Source of the DNA: an uncultured Bacteroidales bacterium
Lineage (GTDB): Bacteria > Bacteroidota > Bacteroidia > Bacteroidales > UBA3663
Assembly: GCA_902779265.1 (NCBI GenBank)
Contig: CACZAY010000002.1
Location: forward strand, 1-40,216
Direction: 5' to 3'
Length of the DNA stretch: 40,216 nt
Position numbers and translations under genes: made by a program. The notes beneath the pieces are model-generated. The model saw nothing but the letters and a program-made list of their open reading frames with translations. It was not told the origin of the DNA and made no database searches. Below, in pieces: positions 34,201 to 40,216 of the stretch. The number at the start of each line of letters is the position of its first letter. The stretch's first letter is position 1.

Positions 34201-34476
34201 CATTATGGCGAGGGGGAGGAATTCAGCTTCACGCTCCGTCTCACCGCCGATGCACTTCAGGCCGGTGCTCCAGGCCGCAACCTGCCAATCGCCTTTGAGC
34301 AGTGGGGTGCACGCCTTGAACTCGAAGTCCTGCAGGGCGAGGGTGCCGTTTCTGGCATCAGCCAGATTCGCATGAAGAAGGTTCCTGGCCAGTTGTACAA
34401 AGTCAACGGCCAAAAGGCCAATGCTGCCAGCAAGGGTATCCTCGTTGGCCGTCAGTTTAAGGCTGTGGTACGTTAA
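31282..34476 (+). CDS. Large secreted protein of the SusC/SusD locus (unknown function)
   Basis: A 1064-residue protein with signal peptide (cleavage near SVWAAPKK, residue about 20). I recognise no enzymatic domain. It is predicted mostly beta. A segment near 905-1010 (ELPAEGGSVDIVVKPY, SLWLAEDSEPVTLMWEDE, RLTADALQAGAPGRNLPIAFEQWGARLELEVLQG) looks like a degenerate BACON-type immunoglobulin domain. The C-terminus (LYKVNGQKANAASKGILVG, basic end VVR) resembles a type IX secretion sorting tail. It is paralogous over its whole length to the gene at 34708-37794. It starts 11 bp after the DUF4302 gene and is the last gene before the terminator, so it likely works at the cell surface with the transporter. 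Confidence 0.75.
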   Translation: MRKIFTIFAVALLASSVWAAPKKTSNLCIKPAPSPIVAPQTELRLDESQMVVVEDGVKQCVESTPVFKQVKATGKTSEILSQEFRSHGAASAFESVVVPVSQVSMIPTMQQAELQMRYAKALASQEAYTLPASFVGQGNLLTSMDKTLGSEWTTLAVVLNDTAYFKQLVPFMTNQAPIVYGLVRADGTIALPNQKIAETAEYSISFSGLTVVNEAIVALDTTDMLFQTPYLLANAPAMAYTMSAVGAEDNSSYVSLYTQCMWTDAAYDPNADADIVYTAQGYSGYEEAATTWTAALTYGESDKFTNGEAVTLSTPLFADKTINYTCEGVYNDGYITIAKQPIYQFEDGSYLWLTGIDNNGFVNLSFKVEQDGHLLVSANEAAALVASEAADELDAESDVDLYDTFTGLSLYDGEAKLFENKMPELAFGYGESNFNGTKEWEFNSYFNVATGELTFFDLFPVNDFEGWSAKAVYDAATKTLTVPCGQVVEVSEQKDGSPEYIILGGLDESGNAFVSKVEFKMDADGNFVTSGWIGLASCVDAELNDNTFDGFYELFKPGVVLSEARIERGPQTVAGTDNFILNWSLRKDLKFTGLHAGMMAANADITFCNYTPADSYNSLSWSMAMIDFDDDDNIVPLAEYSSEGETLKVRTSPALYSYPTLTATNDAGSTANVLNAMEGFDEYGIVAGASSSYYTVKDVEPFLMRATFDQNFTTASGVAPGSTPAKNNKISNAYFYQGNPGAPFCFDGIEIVCSKFSVTNESAVLTCRIRACERTYNHAKASTKLDVKDTLYTAKVLVKDAFIDLGDGLGYLHIDGFYQEIEGMQMQVEFMQVNQEFLVELAWDDNESFTFTPFSDSHVNDVAAARNTYFSTSDPEEAGKYFYWTSTAQNNVAVSFCNALFGYLDMEGSHVFELPAEGGSVDIVVKPYYCDYDQTEQPITSLWLAEDSEPVTLMWEDEEFREESWVKAEIVEEHYGEGEEFSFTLRLTADALQAGAPGRNLPIAFEQWGARLELEVLQGEGAVSGISQIRMKKVPGQLYKVNGQKANAASKGILVGRQFKAVVR

Positions 34477-34519
34477 TCACAAAAAGCAGGCTGCGGCCTG
34501 TGACTACGATAAGGGAGAG

Positions 34520-34549
34520 GAGGAGCTTCAGGCTCCTCTTCTTTTTTTG
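34520..34549 (+). terminator. Terminator of the SusC/SusD locus
   Basis: GAGGAGC (34520-34526), loop TTCAG, GCTCCTC (34532-34538), then TTCTTTTTTT. A small inverted repeat CAGGC/GCCTG lies just upstream. Confidence 0.88.
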
Positions 34550-34621
34550 TGCTTTTCATCGGCCGAAAAATGGAAAAATGTCGTTGAGAGGCCGTTGCCG
34601 CTGTGAATAATCGGATATCGG

Positions 34622-34653
34622 TTTGGCCAGTTGGAAATAAATGTGTAATTTTG
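34622..34653 (+). promoter_or_regulatory. Promoter of the second large secreted protein
   Basis: TTTG at 34622-34625, 20 bp, TAATTTTG at 34646-34653. It follows the locus terminator, so the paralogue is a separate transcription unit. Confidence 0.75.
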
Positions 34654-34707
34654 CAACCTGAAATGTTTGCAATCTAAAACAACAACCTTGATAAAAAGAA
34701 TCGCCCT

Positions 34708-37700
34708 ATGAAGCAGTTTTTCAGCCTTTTTGCCGCCTGTCTTGTGACGAGTAGCGCCGTGGCCGCGTCGGTCATCGGCCAGGATGTGGTTTCGGCCAAT
34801 GCCATACGTGCGCAGGTGCAGCCCGTGAGCCGGCCTGTCGTGTGCGCCTCGGCCGAGTTCGGGCAGACGGCGTTGCCATTGGCCGACAAAGGTCTTGAAG
34901 CCATGCGGTTTGTCCCATCGGACGCGGCGCAGGTGGTGCTGCAACCGAGCGGAAAAAGGGCATTGGCCGCCACCCGAAAAGAGAAACTCGCCGAGAGCTA
35001 TACGGGACGCGGTACGTGGAAGCTGACGGGCGATACGCCGGCCGCCACGTGGACGACAACGACGCGCATGGCGGGCGATTCGGTCTTTTTCCAGCAGCTC
35101 GTGCCGATGGGCGTGGGGCAGGAGGTGTGCGTCTTTGGCCTTGCCCAGGGCGACGGAACGTTTGTCGTGCCGCGCCAGCGGGTGATGGTGGACGAGACGT
35201 GCGACTATTATTTCGGGGCCTTCTCGTCGAGCCGCGTTGCGCTGGAGCAGTTCAAGCTGACGCTGTCGAACGGTTATCTGTTGGCCAATGCCAATTACCT
35301 GGGATATGAAGCCGTATCGCGCGAGACGGGCGAGTCGCAGGGCTTCAAGAGCCTGTATTTCGCCTGCACGTGGAGCGACCCGGCCTATGTGCCCTACAGC
35401 GATGCGGACTTCACGTACAGCGTAACGACATTGGCCCCAAGTGCGTTCGCCGATTACGAGCCGAGCGCATGGACGGCCTATCTCTATTATGGTGACAGCG
35501 GCCAATTTGCCGACGGTGACACGGTGACGGTGGTCAATCCGCTGTTGGTGTCGGCCGGTCGCAACTGTGAGTGCTACGGCATCTACCGCGATGGATATAT
35601 CAACATTCCGCCGCAGTTCATCGGGACCTATGCCGCATCGGGTACGATCTATGGTCTGTGGATCGGCGCGAGCGATGGGCCGGAATACTATTCCTATGCC
35701 GAAAATCTGCGTCTGAAGGTCTCGCAGGAGGGTCACCTGCTGACGCTCGACAATCGGTATGCGATGATTCTGATGTTCAAGGATGTCACTACATCGTTGA
35801 CGTCCGTTGACTTCGACCGCGCCGACTACTATCTTTCGCTCTACGAGAAGGTGAATATGGCCGATGCATTGGCCGAAATCCACACGAACCCGCTGGAGGC
35901 GACCTACTACGGTTACGGCATCTCGGAATACAGCGGTGCGATGCGCTGGACGACTTCTGTCGATTGCGATGCGGCCACGGGCGTGCTTACGTTGGGCGAA
36001 CTATTCCCCATTGCGGGCTGGCCGGGCTGGCGCGTTGTGGCCGACTATGACGCGACGACGCGGACATTGGCCATAAAGAGCGGACAGGTGGTGGGAGAGA
36101 CGGCCGAGAACAACGAACCGCGCTATGCCATCTTCGCCGTGATGAACGCGACGGGTGACGGCTGGCTGGACCAACTGGAGATGAAGGTTTCGGCCGATGG
36201 CGATTTTGTGGCCAATGACTGCTTCATCGGACTGGCCGAGTGCAGCGAAGCGTCGCTGGATGCGTTCTTGGGCCGATTCTGGGAGATTTACCAGCCGGGC
36301 ACAGCATGGACGGAATGGGAGGTGCCACATGCGCCATTGGCCTCAATCGGCACAGACAACCTGATTCTGAACCACAGCCTCAACTCCGACTTCCGGCTCT
36401 GCGCTGAGCGCAACGGACTGATGGCGGCCGATGCCTATCTCTATTTCCAGAACTACACGGCGGTGGGCAGCTACACGTCGCTCGCGTGGGCAGTGCCCGT
36501 CTTGACAGAAACGGGCGAGTCGGTCGATACGCTGGTTTCGGCCAATGAACGGATGCAGCTCCAGACCTCGGCGCCGGGCTGGTTCGGCTATCCCGTGATG
36601 AAGGCGGCCAATGGCGCCGGGACATCGGCCGATACCTTGAACCACACCGAAGGCGTGACGGACGGCATCATCCAGGCCGGTGGAAGCGCTGCCGCCTGGG
36701 CCGATGGTGAGCATGTGCCATTCCTCATGCGCGCGGCGGTCGGGACCTCGTTTGTCGAGGCCAGCAACGTGGCTCCGGGCAGCGCCTGGGCCAAGCAGTT
36801 CAATATCACGCACGCCTATCTGTATCAGGGAATTCCAGGTAATCCGCTCTATTTCGAGGGCGTCGATATTCCGGGCTGCAAGTTCGCCAGCAGCGAGCCG
36901 ACGGACAGTATCATCTGCCGTATCCGCGCCTGCCGCCGCCGCTACGACAATACATCGGCCACAACCAGCCTCACGCCCCGCGAGATTCTTTACACGGCGC
37001 AGGTGGCTGCCAGCAAGGCGTTTGTCGAGACTACGGCCGATGGCTACGGCTATCTCCACTTCGGCGACTTCAGGCGTGTCCTGGCTGACCATGACTCCGC
37101 CGTCGCCTATATGCAGGTGAACGAGGAATTCCTGGTCGAGCTTATCTGGCCGAGCAACGAGACATTGGCCTTCACCCCGCTGATGGAGACCGGAAGGGCA
37201 TTGGCCGCACCCTATAACACCTTCTATTCCAGCGAGACGAGCGGCCTTCTGTACCACAAGCTGACCGCGCGCAACAACGTCTGGGTGAGCTTGGCCAATG
37301 CCATGTACGGCTACCTCCATGTCGAGGGTTCGCACGCGCTGACCATTCCGGCCGAGGGTGGTTCGGCCGAAATCACTGTCTATCCGTTTGATAGAGAAGA
37401 GGTTGACGGCCAACGGACTACGTCGCTTTGGTTGGCCGAGGATTCCAATCCGGTCGCCCTGATGTGGCTCGACGAAGCGGAGCGGGACTCCAGCTGGGTA
37501 TCGGCCGAAATCGTCAGCGAGGACTATGCCGCCGAGCGTCCCAACTTCACGTTGCGTTTCACGGCCGATGCCTTGCCCGAAGGGTTCACGAACCGCAGCC
37601 TGCCGTTCACGCTGGAGCAGCGCGGCGCGCGCCTGGACCTCGAAATCCTGCAAGGTGCGGGTGCCGTATCGGCCATCGAACAAATATCATTGGCCAAGAC

Positions 37701-37794
37701 CCCGGAAAGGCTCTACAACCTTTATGGCCAACCGGTCAAGGGAACGGTCCGCGGCATCGTCATCGGACGGCGGACGAAAGCCCTCGTGCGCTGA
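34708..37794 (+). CDS. Large secreted protein, paralogue of the upstream gene
   Basis: A 1028-residue exported protein; the signal peptide ends near SAVAASVIG. Shared segments with the gene at 31282 include FQQLVP (FKQLVP upstream), YLLANA, the TWSDPAY/MWTDAAY region, DGYINI (DGYITI), NVAPGSAWAKQFNITHAYLYQG (GVAPGSTPAKNNKISNAYFYQG), the YMQVNEEFLVEL block, SLWLAEDSNPVALMW and the sorting-tail-like end LYNLYGQPVKGTVRGIVIG. It is GC-richer than its sibling. Function unknown. The BACON-like C-terminal segment and tail suggest a surface-exposed binding protein. It has its own promoter; no clear terminator is seen after it, but a new promoter lies before the next gene. Confidence 0.75.
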   Translation: MKQFFSLFAACLVTSSAVAASVIGQDVVSANAIRAQVQPVSRPVVCASAEFGQTALPLADKGLEAMRFVPSDAAQVVLQPSGKRALAATRKEKLAESYTGRGTWKLTGDTPAATWTTTTRMAGDSVFFQQLVPMGVGQEVCVFGLAQGDGTFVVPRQRVMVDETCDYYFGAFSSSRVALEQFKLTLSNGYLLANANYLGYEAVSRETGESQGFKSLYFACTWSDPAYVPYSDADFTYSVTTLAPSAFADYEPSAWTAYLYYGDSGQFADGDTVTVVNPLLVSAGRNCECYGIYRDGYINIPPQFIGTYAASGTIYGLWIGASDGPEYYSYAENLRLKVSQEGHLLTLDNRYAMILMFKDVTTSLTSVDFDRADYYLSLYEKVNMADALAEIHTNPLEATYYGYGISEYSGAMRWTTSVDCDAATGVLTLGELFPIAGWPGWRVVADYDATTRTLAIKSGQVVGETAENNEPRYAIFAVMNATGDGWLDQLEMKVSADGDFVANDCFIGLAECSEASLDAFLGRFWEIYQPGTAWTEWEVPHAPLASIGTDNLILNHSLNSDFRLCAERNGLMAADAYLYFQNYTAVGSYTSLAWAVPVLTETGESVDTLVSANERMQLQTSAPGWFGYPVMKAANGAGTSADTLNHTEGVTDGIIQAGGSAAAWADGEHVPFLMRAAVGTSFVEASNVAPGSAWAKQFNITHAYLYQGIPGNPLYFEGVDIPGCKFASSEPTDSIICRIRACRRRYDNTSATTSLTPREILYTAQVAASKAFVETTADGYGYLHFGDFRRVLADHDSAVAYMQVNEEFLVELIWPSNETLAFTPLMETGRALAAPYNTFYSSETSGLLYHKLTARNNVWVSLANAMYGYLHVEGSHALTIPAEGGSAEITVYPFDREEVDGQRTTSLWLAEDSNPVALMWLDEAERDSSWVSAEIVSEDYAAERPNFTLRFTADALPEGFTNRSLPFTLEQRGARLDLEILQGAGAVSAIEQISLAKTPERLYNLYGQPVKGTVRGIVIGRRTKALVR

Positions 37795-37908
37795 CAATCA
37801 TGTGCGATTTTGGCCAATGGACTTACGTGCAATCGTGAAACATTGGCCAAAATCGTATAAATATTTAAAAATCTGACGGAAATGTGCAGATTCCCGACGA
37901 AAAATATA

Positions 37909-37916
37909 TAAATTTG
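37909..37916 (+). promoter_or_regulatory. -7 element before the WG-repeat gene
   Basis: TAAATTTG, 36 bp before the ATG at 37953. No convincing TTTG at standard spacing. Confidence 0.45.
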
Positions 37917-37952
37917 CAGCAAGACAAACCTATAACTAACTAACATACGACT

Positions 37953-39062
37953 ATGAAAAGGATTCTATTGACATTGGCCACTATAGCTACGACGGCGCTC
38001 GCATGGGTCGCCTGTGAGTCTCCGCAAGAAGAGAAGACGGGACTTTTCCTGATTCAGAACGATACGAAATGGGGCTTCATGAACAAGGATGGCAACATCG
38101 TCATCCCGGCGCAGTTCGACCAGGCTGCCTCGTTTGCCGAGGGGCTTGCGCGTGTCTGCATCGACGGCAAGTGGGGCTTCATCGACCAGACGGGCGAACT
38201 CGTCATCAAGCCGCAGTTCGAGAGCGTTGCCTCGTTCAGCGACGGTCTGGCGAGGTTTATGGCCAATGGCGTTTACGGCTACATCGACCGTTCGGGCCGA
38301 GTCGCTATCGAGTCGCAGTTTACCACGGCGGCCGATTTTGCCGAGGGGCTCGCGCTGGTCTCGCGGGACGGGCAGAAGGGCGTCATCGGCCACGACGGGA
38401 AGTTCGTCTTCCAGACCGACGCGACATTCGCCGACTATTCCGAGGGCTTGGCCAATGTGACAGCTATGAAGAACGGCCGGTTCGCCTCCCTGGGCTTCTA
38501 CGACAAGAGCGGCAAGGTCGCCATTGAGCCGAAATTCGAGTTCGCGACCCAGTTCGCCGAGGGGCTTGCTGCGGTGAAGGAGGGCGGCAAGTGGGGCTAC
38601 ATTGACCGACGGGGCACATTGGCCATCACCCCGACATTCGACCGCGCCGCTACGTTCTGCGAGGGTTTGGCCAATGTCCTTATCGATGGAAAACAGGGCT
38701 ACATCGACCCGACCGGCGCATTGGCCATCAACCCGCAATATGATGGCGCAAAGCGTTTTACCGAGGGGCTCGCTGCGGTCAAGCAGGGCGAGAAGTGGGG
38801 CTACATCGACCGCACGGGCAAGATGGTCATTGAGCCGCGGTTTGACGCCGCGTGGCCGTTTGCCGAGGGGCTGGCGCGAGTGGTCTTTGATGGCCAATGG
38901 GGTTATGTCAACAGCACGGGTAACGTCGTCATTCAGATGGAGTTGGCGCGCATCGAATCGGACATCGAGGGGCTGGACCGCGTCCGTCTTGAGAACTGGT
39001 CGCACTACATCGATGCCAGCGGTCATCTGGTCAACCTCGCGACGACCGGCGACAAGGATTGA
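37953..39062 (+). CDS. WG-repeat lipoprotein
   Basis: A 369-residue protein. The signal peptide is followed by a Cys at about 21 in WVACESPQEE, a weak lipobox with acidic residues after it, so probably an outer-membrane lipoprotein. The rest consists of about ten WG (KWG-type) repeats, each pairing a K/Q-WGYIDxxG turn with xxIxPQFDxAxxFxEGLAxV, for example KWGFMNKDG, KWGFIDQTG, KWGYIDRRG, KWGYIDRTG and QWGYVNSTG. Such repeats form a beta-rich propeller- or solenoid-like scaffold, presumably for binding; no catalytic role is known. Monocistronic, closed by a strong bidirectional terminator. Confidence 0.88.
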   Translation: MKRILLTLATIATTALAWVACESPQEEKTGLFLIQNDTKWGFMNKDGNIVIPAQFDQAASFAEGLARVCIDGKWGFIDQTGELVIKPQFESVASFSDGLARFMANGVYGYIDRSGRVAIESQFTTAADFAEGLALVSRDGQKGVIGHDGKFVFQTDATFADYSEGLANVTAMKNGRFASLGFYDKSGKVAIEPKFEFATQFAEGLAAVKEGGKWGYIDRRGTLAITPTFDRAATFCEGLANVLIDGKQGYIDPTGALAINPQYDGAKRFTEGLAAVKQGEKWGYIDRTGKMVIEPRFDAAWPFAEGLARVVFDGQWGYVNSTGNVVIQMELARIESDIEGLDRVRLENWSHYIDASGHLVNLATTGDKD

Positions 39063-39086
39063 CAGGCCCATCGGCCGCAGAAAATA

Positions 39087-39122
39087 AAACCCTTTCAAGT
39101 CTTGCGTGACTTGAAAGGGTTT
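39087..39122. terminator. Bidirectional terminator between the WG-repeat and Rel genes
   Basis: A perfect 15-bp stem AAACCCTTTCAAGTC (39087-39101) / GACTTGAAAGGGTTT (39108-39122). T-rich sequence follows on the plus strand, and AAAATAAAA on the left gives a T tract for the minus-strand gene. It separates converging genes. Confidence 0.9.
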
Positions 39123-39151
39123 CGTTCGTTTTGTGTCATTGGCCAATGCCC

Positions 39152-40216
39152 TTATTTCCGGGCTGCGCGCTCGATTTCGTGAACCTTGCGGAGCTCGGCG
39201 CAGATGTGCGAGATGAGCTTGCTGTCGTTCGTGTTGAGCGTGATGTGGCCGGTGAAGAGACCGTCGGCGCTTTTCAAGGCGATGTCCGTGATATTGGCCG
39301 TACTGTTTTCGCCGATGATGCGAGTGATGGTGTTCAGGACACCGCGTTGGTCGATGCCGGCCAGTTCGATGGTGGTCGAGACCTCCTCGGGGCGGAAATA
39401 TTCATTGGCCGGCCTCTGCTCCTTCTTTTTCTTCTTCTGGTTGAGGTGCAGGATGCCCAGCAGCTTCTGCGTCGTCGTGGTGCGTTCGGCCTTGAGCTTC
39501 TTGTTCAATGCGTCGGCCACTTCGTTCGGATAATGCTTGTTCAGATAGCTGCGGACGGCACTGCGCGCCTTGGACGTGGTGACGATGGCGGCCCATCCGA
39601 GTTGGCATTTCTCCTCCTCGGACGTGATGATTTCGACCTGTTCGCCCGATTCGAGCACGGTGTTGAGTGGCACCAGTTCGTGATTGACGCGGGCAGCCTC
39701 GGCATGGAGGCCGACGGCTGTGTGCAGGGCAAAGGCAAAGTCGAGTGCTGTGGCTCCCTTGGGCAGCTCCTTCAGTTCGCCGGCCGGCGTGAAGACGTAG
39801 ATTTCGGTGCTCAGCACGTTGAGCTTGATGGTGTCGAGGAAGTCGAGCGCGTTCGGGTTCGGGTCATCGAGGATGTTCTTGATGCTCTTCACCCAATGGT
39901 CGAGGTCTTCGCTGGCCTCGTTGACCTGCTTGCCGCGCTTGTATTTCCAGTGGACGGCGAGTCCGTGTTCTGCGATTTCGTCCATGCGCTCCGAACGGAT
40001 CTGTACCTCCAACCAGTTGCCGTCAGGGCCCATCAGGGTGACGTGCAGCGCCTCATATCCGTTCGATTTCGGGTGGCTGATCCAGTCGCGGATGCGGTCG
40101 GGATGCAGCTTGTAGATGGAGGTGATGGCAGTATAGATGCGCCAGCAGTCGGTCTTTTCGCTGTCTTCGGTCTGCGGGGTGAAGACGATGCGCGCGGCGT
40201 ACAGGTCATAGACCTC
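39152..40216 (-). CDS. rsh: Rel/Spo-family (p)ppGpp synthetase/hydrolase, 5' end outside window
   Basis: The minus-strand frame is open to the right window edge. It encodes the end of the RelA/SpoT synthetase domain (DLYAARIVF; RIRDWISHPKSNGYEALHVTL; LEVQIRSERMDEIAEHGLAVHWKYK), then a TGS domain (IYVFTPAGELKELPKGATALDFAFALHTAVG), a Lys-rich linker (KKKKKEQR) and a C-terminal ACT domain (STTIELAGIDQRGVLNTITRII). The full-length enzyme would also have an N-terminal HD hydrolase domain, not in view. It makes and degrades the stringent-response alarmone in the cytosol. Nothing abnormal is seen in the visible part. Confidence 0.93.
   Translation of the reverse strand, partial: EVYDLYAARIVFTPQTEDSEKTDCWRIYTAITSIYKLHPDRIRDWISHPKSNGYEALHVTLMGPDGNWLEVQIRSERMDEIAEHGLAVHWKYKRGKQVNEASEDLDHWVKSIKNILDDPNPNALDFLDTIKLNVLSTEIYVFTPAGELKELPKGATALDFAFALHTAVGLHAEAARVNHELVPLNTVLESGEQVEIITSEEEKCQLGWAAIVTTSKARSAVRSYLNKHYPNEVADALNKKLKAERTTTTQKLLGILHLNQKKKKKEQRPANEYFRPEEVSTTIELAGIDQRGVLNTITRIIGENSTANITDIALKSADGLFTGHITLNTNDSKLISHICAELRKVHEIERAARK

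Larger units (their letters stand above)
5811..39148. repeat. Dispersed TTGGCC/GGCCAA signature motif (CATTGGCCAATG family)
   Basis: The hexamers TTGGCC or GGCCAA, usually extended to CATTGGCC or GGCCAATG, recur every 200-300 bp from 5.8 kb to the window end, in genes and in intergenic DNA. By hand I count about 30 between 5.8 and 11.8 kb against one (5516) in the first 5.7 kb; a random sequence would give about one per 2 kb. Perfect 12-bp palindromes CATTGGCCAATG occur at 7500-7511, 11649-11660 and 39137-39148. In genes GCC is usually an in-frame Ala codon (LAN, ALA, MAN), but intergenic copies (for example 5812, 6971, 11650, 16930, 21910, 23226, 37811, 39138) show that codon use does not explain it. 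Confidence 0.8.

Overview
The window looks like chromosomal DNA of a Bacteroidales bacterium (Prevotella- or Muribaculaceae-like; the genus cannot be fixed from sequence alone). Support comes from a SusC/SusD outer-membrane pair, lipoproteins with acidic residues after the lipid cysteine, secreted proteins with type IX-like C-terminal tails, a DAHP synthase/chorismate mutase fusion, and promoters of the Bacteroidales form TTTG-N20-TAnnTTTG seen repeatedly upstream of genes.

Positions 1-5704 form an AT-richer accessory island. It holds three overlapping genes: a NO VEIN/DUF3883-type protein cut by the window edge, a UPF1-like SF1 helicase, and a Schlafen AlbA_2/GHKL-ATPase protein. These are followed by a cluster of AGTCGAA direct repeats, a small XRE regulator and a 5'-truncated Fic gene. 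This is the best candidate for an uncharacterised defence module.

From about 5.8 kb onward composition changes to GC-richer core DNA. It is packed with an iterated motif centred on TTGGCC / GGCCAA, in genes and intergenic spaces on both strands, and the island almost lacks it. This part carries a nucleoside kinase (minus strand), tRNA-Gln with its own promoter and terminator, a 1433-aa acyl-CoA dehydratase activase-like protein, a 1580-aa multidomain secreted protein, and class II fructose-bisphosphate aldolase (minus strand).

Positions 18188-23318 are an aromatic amino acid operon: prephenate dehydratase, an aminotransferase, DAHP synthase-chorismate mutase, a four-helix-bundle protein flanked by inverted repeats, and prephenate dehydrogenase. 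It is preceded by a promoter, a 21-codon leader peptide rich in Tyr and Phe codons, and an intrinsic terminator. The end of the leader reading frame can pair exactly with the 5' arm of that terminator. This is a textbook attenuation layout with both Phe and Tyr as signals, matching the two branches the operon feeds.

Positions 23449-34549 are a nutrient-uptake locus: SusC-like porin, SusD-like lipoprotein, an HExxH metallohydrolase lipoprotein, a DUF4302 lipoprotein and a 1064-aa secreted protein. A separately promoted 1028-aa paralogue follows. The window ends with a WG-repeat lipoprotein and, on the minus strand after a bidirectional terminator, the C-terminal two thirds of a Rel/Spo (p)ppGpp enzyme.
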